A stretch of DNA of 15,952 bases from the NCBI GenBank assembly GCA_021372515.1, contig JAJFUG010000161.1, positions 1 through 15,952 of the forward strand, written 5' to 3'. This DNA comes from a bacterium. Its GTDB lineage: Bacteria; Gemmatimonadota; Glassbacteria; GWA2-58-10. The notes beneath the pieces were generated by a model. The model was not told the origin of the DNA and searched no databases. It saw only the letters and a list, made by a program, of their open reading frames with translations. Below are positions 1 to 6,714 of the stretch, one piece after another (position 1 is the stretch's first letter; every line of letters starts with the position of its first letter). Made by a program: the position numbers and the translations under genes.

Positions 1-51
1 CCCAGCAATGTCCGGTTAGGGACTTGCAGTGAGAAGACGAAAGACTCTGTT

Positions 52-75
52 CTGCTTTGGTTTCGGCCAAAGCAG
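52..75. other. Perfect 9-bp hairpin, function unknown
   Basis: CTGCTTTGG (52-60) and CCAAAGCAG (67-75) are perfect reverse complements around the 6-base loop TTTCGG. Neither strand has a run of T directly after the stem, so it is not a classic intrinsic terminator. It may be the end structure of a transcript entering from the left, or a small repeat. Confidence 0.4.
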
Positions 76-423
76 CAAAGCCAGCGGGGGCCGCAAACTC
101 GTCCAGACCACGCCTCCGCTTCGATCTTAAGTGTTTACGGAGTGTTGATACCGCTCGCGCGTTGCAGCGGCGGCGCTGCCGCGAATCGCCCGCCTGGCCA
201 TGTCGCTACGAACGACTCCGGTGTGCACAGGGCCATTGCTCCGCTCCACTGTCCAGGAACAAACATACGGCCCCCCGGGCGGCCCGTTAGGCCGCGGGTG
301 GGAAGAGTACAGCTCCGCATCTCCATCCTTCAAGCGGACACGCCGGCCAATACACAGAGGAGGCACGGCGTACACTTTGCCCCTGTCCTATTTTCCACAG
401 GTTGCCGCCGCCGCAGGAAACCT

Positions 424-453
424 TTGACTCCTGTCGCGGTCCGTCGCTAAATT
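424..453 (+). promoter_or_regulatory. Putative sigma70 promoter of the toroid lipoprotein gene
   Basis: TTGACT (424-429) and TAAATT (448-453) are separated by 18 bases. This would start transcription near 460 and leave a leader of about 50 bases before the ATG at 511. The same TAAATT -10 element appears at 10434-10439. The assignment is from consensus match and position only. Confidence 0.4.
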
Positions 454-510
454 CCTCCCCAGTCGCACACCCCAGGACGACTCGCCAACCTCCAGCCGGA
501 GAAACATTCC

Positions 511-2277
511 ATGCCCGCAAACGTTTCCAGGTTATTTCCTGTCTTCGCCGCACTCTGCCTGCTCCTCGTGGGCTGCGCCACCCAGAAGCCAACCTCCGAT
601 TCCTCTGCCGCAGCCGCGCACCCGACCGCCCAGTGGATACTGGCCTGCCGCGTGGGAACGGGCGGCTTCGGCTGCTATCCGGGCGACAGCGCGTTCACCA
701 GCCGCACCGGCATGGCCCTGGAGGCCCTGGAAGCCCTGGGCGCGCTGGAGGGCCTGCCGCAGCGGGACAGCCTGGTGGCTTGGCTGCAGGCGCGCCAGCA
801 GCCGGACGGTGGGTTCCTGGAAGCGGAGAGCTATTTCAGCGGCAAGGAGCTGCCCTGGGGCACGAAAAGCGCCCTGGAGCCAACCTACTGGGCCCTGCAC
901 GCCCTGCGGATGCTGGGCGCCGGGCCAACGGAGCCGGAGGCCGCCTGCACCTTCGTGCTGAGCCGCCAGAAAGAAAGCGGTGGCTACGACGCCTACGAGT
1001 ACTGTTTCGGGGCCAGCCCGGATGCCCTGTTCAGCACATTCTGGGCCCTGGGCGCGCTGCGTGAGCTGGGACGGGCACTGCCGGATTCGGCCAAGACCCT
1101 GGAGTGGGTGCTGGCCCAGCAGGAGACCGGCGACAATCGCGGCGGGTTCGCCCTGGACATGGACTGGCATTACGGCTCAGTGGCGGGCAGCTACTACGGA
1201 ATGAAATGCCTGGAGCTGCTGGGTGGCAAGCCGCGCCATCCGGAGCGTCTGCGCCAGTTCCTGCTCAGCATGTACGGCCAGGAGCCGGATGGCGGGTTCG
1301 AGTGCGGCCACGGTCAGGGCTGGAGCCAGGACCATTTCTCGCGCACCGAGGACACCCACGCTGCGGTCAGCGTGATGCACCTTCTGGGCCGCCCGTTGGA
1401 GGACCGCGACCACTCGCGCACCCCGCTGCCCCGCACGGACTGCGTGCGCTGGCTGGGCTCGGTGCAGAACGCCGATGGCGGGTTCGGGCGTTTCGGGGTG
1501 AACGGGAACATCTTCCTGCCGCCACCCAGCGAGATGCGCGCCACCTGGCAGGCCGTGCTCGCCCTGCGCCTCCTGGGGGCCGGCATCCCGCGGCCGGCGC
1601 ACCCGGTCACGCCTGTGTCCGAGGTGCAGGTGCATGTCCCGCAGTTCAAGCACCCCTGCGTAAACAGCGCCGACCCGGCCGAGGTCTGGGCTTTCCGCCG
1701 GATCGCCCTGCCCATCTACGAGCACTATTATCAGCTTACCGGAAGCCGCCTCAAAGCTTTGGGCATGGTCAACCGCTGGGCCTCGGCGGCAGTGGCCCCG
1801 CACAACGGCGCCTGGATCACACCGGGCCGCGGGATACTGATGCACGGCTGGGGCCAGTGCGGCACCATGAGCTGGCTGTTCCAGGAACTGGCCAACAGCC
1901 TCGATTTCGCCACGCGGGCGAGCTTCATCATCGCGGATGTCAACTGCGAGGTCAAAGTGCAGGAGCCGGGCTGGGACCGCGCCCACTGGTGCCTGTTCGT
2001 CCCGTTCACCAACGAGTTCCCCGACCCCACGATCCTGCCGCCGGACAGCACGGACTCCGGCTGGAGCATCCTGGATATGGCGGTCAACTACCGCCTGATG
2101 CAGCAGGACCCCGAGCGGCTCTCGCCCACGCAGATCGACGCGCGGCTGTTCTCCAGGGTGACAATCGAGACCGTGGACCCGGACAGCGGGGCCTGGGGAC
2201 AGGAATTCAAGGTGGACAGCACCACAACCTACTCCAGCGCGGTAGTGGATTCACTCTACCCGGACCGGAGCTGGTGA
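511..2277 (+). CDS. Lipoprotein with prenyltransferase-type toroid repeats and a transglutaminase-like C-terminal domain
   Basis: 588 residues. The N-terminus is a lipoprotein signal: hydrophobic residues 8-21, then lipobox L19-V20-G21-C22, so the protein should be lipid-anchored to an envelope membrane. Residues about 37-355 hold repeated 'Q..DGGF' motifs (Q97-F102, around 153-160, 204-213, 256-263, 319-325) spaced by helical 'AL.AL..LG' segments. That is the pattern of the alpha/alpha toroid fold of squalene cyclases and protein prenyltransferases. Residues about 385-560 look transglutaminase-like: C450 sits in 'GWGQCGTMSWLFQEL', H492 in 'RAHWCLFVPF' and D522 in 'GWSILDMAVNY', in the order of a Cys-His-Asp triad. 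The triad is my inference from spacing and local sequence. The toroid repeats are clear, but I see no cyclase DXDD motif, so enzymatic prenyl or terpene chemistry is not supported. GGAGA at 498-502 precedes the ATG. It is a single gene, convergent with the stress-protein gene 25 bp downstream. Confidence 0.8.
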   Translation: MPANVSRLFPVFAALCLLLVGCATQKPTSDSSAAAAHPTAQWILACRVGTGGFGCYPGDSAFTSRTGMALEALEALGALEGLPQRDSLVAWLQARQQPDGGFLEAESYFSGKELPWGTKSALEPTYWALHALRMLGAGPTEPEAACTFVLSRQKESGGYDAYEYCFGASPDALFSTFWALGALRELGRALPDSAKTLEWVLAQQETGDNRGGFALDMDWHYGSVAGSYYGMKCLELLGGKPRHPERLRQFLLSMYGQEPDGGFECGHGQGWSQDHFSRTEDTHAAVSVMHLLGRPLEDRDHSRTPLPRTDCVRWLGSVQNADGGFGRFGVNGNIFLPPPSEMRATWQAVLALRLLGAGIPRPAHPVTPVSEVQVHVPQFKHPCVNSADPAEVWAFRRIALPIYEHYYQLTGSRLKALGMVNRWASAAVAPHNGAWITPGRGILMHGWGQCGTMSWLFQELANSLDFATRASFIIADVNCEVKVQEPGWDRAHWCLFVPFTNEFPDPTILPPDSTDSGWSILDMAVNYRLMQQDPERLSPTQIDARLFSRVTIETVDPDSGAWGQEFKVDSTTTYSSAVVDSLYPDRSW

Positions 2278-2302
2278 GATTGCCAGCGGGCCGCGGGGAA
2301 AG

Positions 2303-3190
2303 TCACCTGCCGGCCGGTATAAGCAGCAGGGCGGTCTCAAGGCGCGAAACCAGCCGTGAGGCCACGCTGGCCGACCAGAAAGCCTGTGTCCCGGCGCGGC
2401 CGTGGGTGCTGAGCACCACCAGGTCGGCCCTCTGGTCGCGGGCGTACTCGCCGATCCGGTCCACCGGGCGGCCGCGGGCAATCGCCCCGCGGGACTGCTC
2501 CACCTGGGGACGGACCTCGGCCAGGCGCCGCTCCACGTAGGCCACGGCCTCCTGCTCTTCAAGATCCAGCAGGGCCTGGCTGGCGCCGGGCAGAAGGTGG
2601 CTCACATCCGTGCGCCGTCCAGCCTGGGCCACGCCCTCGGGGACCACGTAAAGCAGGCTCAAGCCCGCGCCGTACATGGCGGCTATCCCGGCCGCTACGG
2701 GCAGGGAGCGCTCATCGTGCTCCGGGTTGCCGTCCAGCGGGGCCAGCACCTGCCCGAACGAAGCGGGTGCGCCGCCCTTGAGCAGCAGGATCGGCGTGGC
2801 CCCGCGCGCCAGGGTCTGCTGGGCCAGGTTGCCGTGCAGGATATCGCGCATGCGCGGGCCCCCGTGGGCGCACATCACCAGCAGGTCGGGCGACAGCTCG
2901 CCCTCGTGGTCGGCCAGGGAGGCGGCCACGTCCTCGATGCTCTCCTCGTGCACGTGCAGACTCACTTTCACTCCGGCCGGGAACCGCCGGGCCACGCTCT
3001 CCAGGTAGGGCCGGGCCTCTTCACGGGTGCGCAGGTGGCGCTGGCCGTGCACCGACTCCGGGGCGCCGCTCTCGATCACGTGCAGAAGGGTGACCCGCGC
3101 TCCGCTCCTTGCGGCCAGGGCCGCGGCTGTATCCACGGCCGCCTCGGCCTGCGGCGTGCCGTCCAGCGGTACGAGCAAGTGTTTGAACAT
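2303..3190 (-). CDS. Tandem-domain universal stress protein (UspA family)
   Basis: 295 residues, two Usp domains in one chain. Domain 1 (about 1-138) opens with 'HLLVPLDGT' (D10). Domain 2 (about 144-295) opens with 'QVLAPLDGN' (D153). The family's ATP-binding loop is G-x2-G-x9-G-S/T. Domain 2 keeps a close version, S-T-H-G264 followed after nine residues by A274-S275, while domain 1 has C107-A-H-G110 and G120-N121. Nucleotide binding is therefore more plausible in domain 2, and both loops deviate. Usp proteins are cytoplasmic stress and dormancy factors, with or without ATP. The ATG lies 4 bp after the mntH stop codon, with GGGGAG inside the mntH end as ribosome binding site, so translation is probably coupled to mntH. 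It is the last gene of the presumed barrel-mntH-usp operon. Confidence 0.92.
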   Translation of the reverse strand: MFKHLLVPLDGTPQAEAAVDTAAALAARSGARVTLLHVIESGAPESVHGQRHLRTREEARPYLESVARRFPAGVKVSLHVHEESIEDVAASLADHEGELSPDLLVMCAHGGPRMRDILHGNLAQQTLARGATPILLLKGGAPASFGQVLAPLDGNPEHDERSLPVAAGIAAMYGAGLSLLYVVPEGVAQAGRRTDVSHLLPGASQALLDLEEQEAVAYVERRLAEVRPQVEQSRGAIARGRPVDRIGEYARDQRADLVVLSTHGRAGTQAFWSASVASRLVSRLETALLLIPAGR

Positions 3191-3194
3191 GGCC

Positions 3195-4508
3195 TCAGCT
3201 CCCCATGATTAGCTGGTGGACCAGAAACAGGTTCAGCGCCACGATCAGACCGGCCGCGCCCCAGGCCAGCCAGGAAGTGACACGGCGGTTGACCAGCACG
3301 CCCATCAGGTCGCGCCGGGCGGTGAACATTACCAGCGGGATCACCGCCAGCGGCAGGCCGAAACTGAGCACCACCTGGCTCATGACCAGGGTCCAGGTGG
3401 GATCGAGCCCCATGAAAATCACGATCAGCGCGGGCAGCATCGTAACCACCCGCCGCAGCCAGACCGGGATGTGGCGGTTCATAAAACCCTGCATGATCGT
3501 CTGGCCGCTCATCGTTCCCACCGCCGAGGAACTCAACCCGGCCATCAGCAGCGAGATGGCGAAGATCTGGCTGGACATCGACCCCAGGATCGGCTCCAGG
3601 GTCAGGTAGGCTTTCTCGATGGCGTTGACCTCGACCATGCCGCGGGAGTGGAAAGTCTGGGCGGCCATGATCAGCATGGCGGCGTTGATCGCCCCGGCCA
3701 CGCTCATCGCCAGCACCACGTCCACTACCTCGAAACGGAACAGACGGCGCAGCTTTTCCGGCTCACGCGTGCGGATTCGCCCCTGGGTCAGGGCCGAGTG
3801 CAGGAAAATCACGTGCGGCATCACGGTGGCCCCCAGGATGCCGGTAGCCAGTAGCACGCTCTGCGGTCCGGCGAACTTGGGCGGCAGGAAACTTCCCGCG
3901 ATCAGCGCCGCGTCCGGCCGTACGATGAACATCTCCACCAGGTAGCAGAGCGCCACCACTCCCACCAGGGCGGTGATCACCGCCTCCAGCGGACGGAAGC
4001 CGAAGCGCTCCAGGCCCAGGATGATGAATGTCACCAGGGCGGTGAGCAGCCCGGCCAGCCAGAGCGGCATGCCGAACAGCAGGTTGAACCCGATCGCCGC
4101 GCCCAGGAACTCGGCCAGGTCGGTGGCCATGGCCACCAGCTCCATCACCACCCACATGGTGTAGACCAGCCAGGGCTTGAACCGTTCGCGGCACATCTCG
4201 GCCAGGTTGCGGCCCGTGGCGATCCCCAGCTTGGCGGCCAGGGTCTGCACCAGCATGGCGATCAGGTTGCTGGCCACCACCACCCAGACCAGGGTGAAGC
4301 CGAAACGAGCGCCGCCCTCCAGGTTGGTGGCGAAATTGCCCGGGTCGATGTAGGCCACCGAGGCGATGAAGGCCGGTCCCAGGAACGGCATCAGACGGCC
4401 CAGCCCCTTGCGGCTGGAGTCGCCCGAGAGGACCTCCACCGCCGCGGCCACAGTCCCGTGGTCGGCGCGGCCGGGGGCGCTCTGACTCTGTTCTTTGTTC
4501 TCCGGCAT
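3195..4508 (-). CDS. mntH: NRAMP-family Mn2+/Fe2+ transporter MntH
   Basis: 437 residues, usual length for bacterial NRAMP transporters, with about 11 hydrophobic segments. It imports divalent Mn2+/Fe2+ into the cytoplasm with protons. The metal-site motifs are intact: D55-P56-G57-N58 in TM1 ('YIDPGNFATN') and A227-x2-M230-P-H in TM6 ('GATVMPHVIFLHSALTQ'). The 'TDLAEFLGAAIG' TM3 signature (130-140) and 'GTMSGQTIMQGF' (331-342) also fit. A hydrophilic N-terminal tail of about 38 residues precedes TM1. AGGGGAGAG lies 4 bases before the ATG. The barrel gene ends 75 bp upstream on the same strand and the stress-protein gene follows after 4 bp. I see no dedicated promoter in the 75-bp gap, so expression probably comes from the Fur-boxed promoter near 5450. 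Confidence 0.96.
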   Translation of the reverse strand: MPENKEQSQSAPGRADHGTVAAAVEVLSGDSSRKGLGRLMPFLGPAFIASVAYIDPGNFATNLEGGARFGFTLVWVVVASNLIAMLVQTLAAKLGIATGRNLAEMCRERFKPWLVYTMWVVMELVAMATDLAEFLGAAIGFNLLFGMPLWLAGLLTALVTFIILGLERFGFRPLEAVITALVGVVALCYLVEMFIVRPDAALIAGSFLPPKFAGPQSVLLATGILGATVMPHVIFLHSALTQGRIRTREPEKLRRLFRFEVVDVVLAMSVAGAINAAMLIMAAQTFHSRGMVEVNAIEKAYLTLEPILGSMSSQIFAISLLMAGLSSSAVGTMSGQTIMQGFMNRHIPVWLRRVVTMLPALIVIFMGLDPTWTLVMSQVVLSFGLPLAVIPLVMFTARRDLMGVLVNRRVTSWLAWGAAGLIVALNLFLVHQLIMGS

Positions 4509-4583
4509 TATCTCTCCCCTGAATGGCAGTCTTTCAGAAAGTTCGCATCTTCGGCCCTGAGAATCAAGCCCGAAGAGGATTTT

Positions 4584-5384
4584 CTATCTGATAGAGGTGA
4601 AAACAGACATTCCGACCCCCAGGCTGTAGTTCGGCGTGGCGCCGTTGAGCGCGCTGAGACCATGAATGTCGAACTGCAGGTTATTCCGCACGAGCCAGAG
4701 GAACCCGCTCCCAGCCGAGACCGTGTTCTCGCCGTAGCCGCTCTCCACCGCGGTGCCGAAGCACTCGGCGTACCAGGTCAGCCGCTCGCCCAGGCTCACA
4801 GCAAAGGAGCTGCCGCCCGAGAACTCGCTGTACTGGCCCTCGGGAGAGCTTTGGTACGAGTAGTTCACGAAGGGGGCCAGGGCCGCCCGCCCGCTCAGGG
4901 TCAGGGCCGAGGTGAACATCACGCCCGGCTGAAGGCGGCGCGCGCCCAGATCGCTGTCGCCGAACGGCAGGCTGGTCCCAATCAACGCGGTCAGGCAGAA
5001 AGCCCCAGGCCGCGCGGTGTCCTCGGGCCGCAGGAGGCGCAGGCGCAGGTCCAGCGAGCCATCGCCCCAGCCGCTGGCCCCATCGCTCAGGTACGAGCCC
5101 AGGCCCAGGCGCAGCTCACTGCGGCTGCACAGCCCGGTGCGCAGCATCAGCTCGCCCAGCGTGGACTGCGCCTCGCCCGGCACGTGGCTGTAACTGTAGC
5201 CGCTCTCCAGCTGCAGGATGCCCGGCGGCACACTGTTCACGTCATCCGCGAAATCCGGGCGGTCGCTGGAGAGGGTGTAGTCTGCGGCCGCGGCGCTTTG
5301 CAGCGATAGTACGAGGCCCAGCAGAGTCGTGACGGCAATCCCGGCCGTCTTTGTCAGGCTGTTGGAAATTGTATTCCTTTGCAT
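4584..5384 (-). CDS. Outer-membrane beta-barrel protein (transporter/porin-like)
   Basis: 266 residues. A signal peptide spans about 1-34 (hydrophobic 14-29, then 'LQSAAAA' before D35). The mature start has 'SSDRPDFADDVNSVPPGILQLESGYSYS', followed by alternating polar/hydrophobic short strands rich in G, S, Y and L ('SELRLGLGSYLS', 'SLDLRLRLLRP', 'NYSLGVGMSVF'), as in outer-membrane barrels. The 'DRPDF...GxLQLExGYxY' opening resembles the putative outer-membrane transporter group once linked to phenol meta-pathway operons (Phenol_MetA_deg), though the substrate is unknown. The chain ends in '...FTSIR' rather than the usual aromatic last residue. GGGAGG seven bases before the ATG is a strong ribosome binding site. 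It is the first gene of the operon with mntH, which suggests a role in outer-membrane metal passage. That role is inference from context. Confidence 0.72.
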   Translation of the reverse strand: MQRNTISNSLTKTAGIAVTTLLGLVLSLQSAAAADYTLSSDRPDFADDVNSVPPGILQLESGYSYSHVPGEAQSTLGELMLRTGLCSRSELRLGLGSYLSDGASGWGDGSLDLRLRLLRPEDTARPGAFCLTALIGTSLPFGDSDLGARRLQPGVMFTSALTLSGRAALAPFVNYSYQSSPEGQYSEFSGGSSFAVSLGERLTWYAECFGTAVESGYGENTVSAGSGFLWLVRNNLQFDIHGLSALNGATPNYSLGVGMSVFTSIR

Positions 5385-5421
5385 GGATCCTCCCGGCTCC
5401 GGTTGAAGTTGGGTTGTACTG

Positions 5422-5440
5422 ATTGAGAATGATTCTCTTT
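5422..5440. promoter_or_regulatory. Fur-type operator palindrome
   Basis: GAGAAT-G-ATTCTC (5425-5437) is a perfect inverted repeat centred on 5431. Extended by one base each side it reads TGAGAAT-G-ATTCTCT, against the Fur 7-1-7 consensus TGATAAT-N-ATTATCA (11 of 14 half-site positions agree). It covers the predicted start site of the minus-strand promoter at 5443-5471, an ideal place for repression. A related Fur-family or manganese-sensing regulator could use the same site. Confidence 0.72.
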
Positions 5441-5442
5441 CT

Positions 5443-5471
5443 TATATAACCATTGCAGCCGAAAAATGCAA
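5443..5471 (-). promoter_or_regulatory. Sigma70 promoter of the barrel-mntH-usp operon
   Basis: On the minus strand TTGCAT (5471-5466) and TATATA (5448-5443) are separated by exactly 17 bases. Transcription would start near 5436, inside the Fur-type palindrome, leaving a leader of about 50 bases before the ATG at 5384. The region is markedly AT-rich compared with its surroundings. Confidence 0.65.
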
Positions 5472-5542
5472 GTCTTATTTAAGCTAATTCATTTTTACAT
5501 CCGCGCCAAAGCCCGTGGGCCGACCCGGGCATATTAAGCCTC

Positions 5543-5571
5543 TTGACGGAGCCCGCCGCGGCTGATAGCAT
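5543..5571 (+). promoter_or_regulatory. Putative promoter of the VOC-fucosidase gene pair
   Basis: TTGACG (5543-5548) and TAGCAT (5566-5571) are 17 bases apart. The predicted start near 5578 would give a leader of about 35 bases. The -10 match is only moderate. It lies some 70 bp from the oppositely facing Fur-boxed promoter, so the two units are probably controlled separately. Confidence 0.4.
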
Positions 5572-5612
5572 TCTAATGTTTTCGAAGCCTCCAACCTGCA
5601 CAGGGAGCCGCT

Positions 5613-6689
5613 ATGACCCCGCAGAAACCAGCAATCGGGCGCCGGCGTTTTCTGGCCGCGGCCGGAGGCGCGCTGGCGCTGCCGGTCCTCGGCCTGGAGG
5701 ACCTTCACGCCCGTGCCGAAGGAGAACCGATGCTACCAACACCGCCGCCGTTCGGCGAGGTCTCGCACCTCGGCTGGGTGGTAAAAGACCTGGATAAAAC
5801 AGTCGCCTACTGGGAAAAGGCCGGTCTCGGCTCGTTCTCCGTGGACAGGGACCAAGCCATCCGCGGGCAGTACCGTGGCAAGCCGCTGGACATCCGCCTG
5901 CGCTGGGCCTGGGCCACTCTGGGCGGCGTGGGGATCGAGCTGTTCCAGCCCGCCGCGGGCGAGAGCCTCTACCACGAGTACGCCGCCAGGCACGGCGAGG
6001 GCGTGCAGCACCTGGCGTTCAGCCTGGAAAGCCCGGAGGCCCTGGAGGCGGCTGTCGAACGCGCCGACGCGGCCGGGGTGACAGTGGCGCAGCGCGGCAC
6101 GTTCAAGAACGCCGGTGGCGAGGGTCTTTTCGCTTATCTGGATACCGAACCGACCGGCGGCCTCACGTTCGAGCTGGTCTACGACCCGAACCAGCTCCGC
6201 GAGCGCAGCTCCGGCGCCGCGCCGCACGAGGACCACCAGTACCCGTTCGGCAGGATCATCCAGTACGCCAGCGTGGTGAAGGATATCGACCAGGTCTGCG
6301 ATTTCTACCGCCGCCTGGGTTTCCCGGTTCGCGGGATCGACCGGGACAACGCCGGGATAGGGCGGCGCTACCGCGGCGAGCGTGAGGATTTCCGCATGCA
6401 CATGGGCTGGAGCCTGGCCGGGTCCACCCAGTTCGAGATCATCCAGCCCACGGCGGGACGCAGTATCTACAAGGAGTTCCTGGAGCGCCACGGCGAGGGG
6501 TTCCAGCATATCGCCCTGGAGGTGCGGGACATGGACGAGGCGGTGCGCCTTTTCGCCGAGCGTGGGGTTGAGGTGAGCCAGGACGGGGCCTGGGGCAAGG
6601 ACGGCAAGGTGGAGGGACGTTTCGCCTACCTGGACACCGACGCCGAGGGCGGTGGTCTGACTATCGAGCTGCTCTGGAGCAAGGCCTGA
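5613..6689 (+). CDS. Tat-exported protein with two VOC (glyoxalase/bleomycin-resistance fold) domains
   Basis: 358 residues. The N-terminus carries a twin-arginine signal, R10-R11-R12-F-L followed by an Ala/Gly/Leu stretch to about residue 28, so it should be exported folded, often with a metal already bound. VOC domain 1 spans about 49-192 and domain 2 about 214-356. In domain 1 the four positions expected to bind metal are all present: H52, E109 ('GIELFQP'), H133 ('VQHLAFSL') and E187 ('FELVYD'). In domain 2 the first is Y218, while E275, H299 and E352 remain. The chemistry is unknown; epimerases, glyoxalases and dioxygenases share this fold. GGGAG precedes the ATG. The fucosidase gene starts 25 bp downstream on the same strand, so both are probably co-transcribed and act outside the cytoplasm. 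Confidence 0.87.
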   Translation: MTPQKPAIGRRRFLAAAGGALALPVLGLEDLHARAEGEPMLPTPPPFGEVSHLGWVVKDLDKTVAYWEKAGLGSFSVDRDQAIRGQYRGKPLDIRLRWAWATLGGVGIELFQPAAGESLYHEYAARHGEGVQHLAFSLESPEALEAAVERADAAGVTVAQRGTFKNAGGEGLFAYLDTEPTGGLTFELVYDPNQLRERSSGAAPHEDHQYPFGRIIQYASVVKDIDQVCDFYRRLGFPVRGIDRDNAGIGRRYRGEREDFRMHMGWSLAGSTQFEIIQPTAGRSIYKEFLERHGEGFQHIALEVRDMDEAVRLFAERGVEVSQDGAWGKDGKVEGRFAYLDTDAEGGGLTIELLWSKA

Positions 6690-6714
6690 TCAATTAAACC
6701 CAAGCGGAGGCACT

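Larger units (their letters stand above)
1..510. other. Gene-free leader region upstream of the lipoprotein gene
   Basis: No reading frame in these 510 bases is supportable. The open frames on both strands are short, overlap each other, lack a convincing ribosome binding site and translate to arginine/proline-rich strings typical of non-coding GC-rich DNA. Two elements stand out: a perfect 9-bp hairpin at 52-75 and a promoter-like pair at 424-453, annotated separately. The rest shows only short GC-rich inverted repeats around 270-300 that I do not interpret. The left part could be the tail of an intergenic region belonging to a gene outside the window. Confidence 0.6.

Noticed and set aside
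511-2277. Squalene-hopene cyclase or protein prenyltransferase enzyme
   Set aside because: The repeats fit the toroid fold, but the DXDD cyclase motif and the zinc ligands of prenyltransferases are not evident, and the protein is a lipoprotein with a different C-terminal domain.
1104-2540. 478-codon plus-strand frame overlapping the lipoprotein gene
   Set aside because: It is a +2 shadow rich in Ala/Pro/Arg/Gly. The 511-2277 frame has the signal peptide, repeats and domain motifs.
4548-4576. Possible terminator between the barrel gene and mntH
   Set aside because: TCTTCGG/CCGAAGA forms a 7-bp stem with a 15-base loop and no T-run on the minus strand. It is too weak to split the operon.
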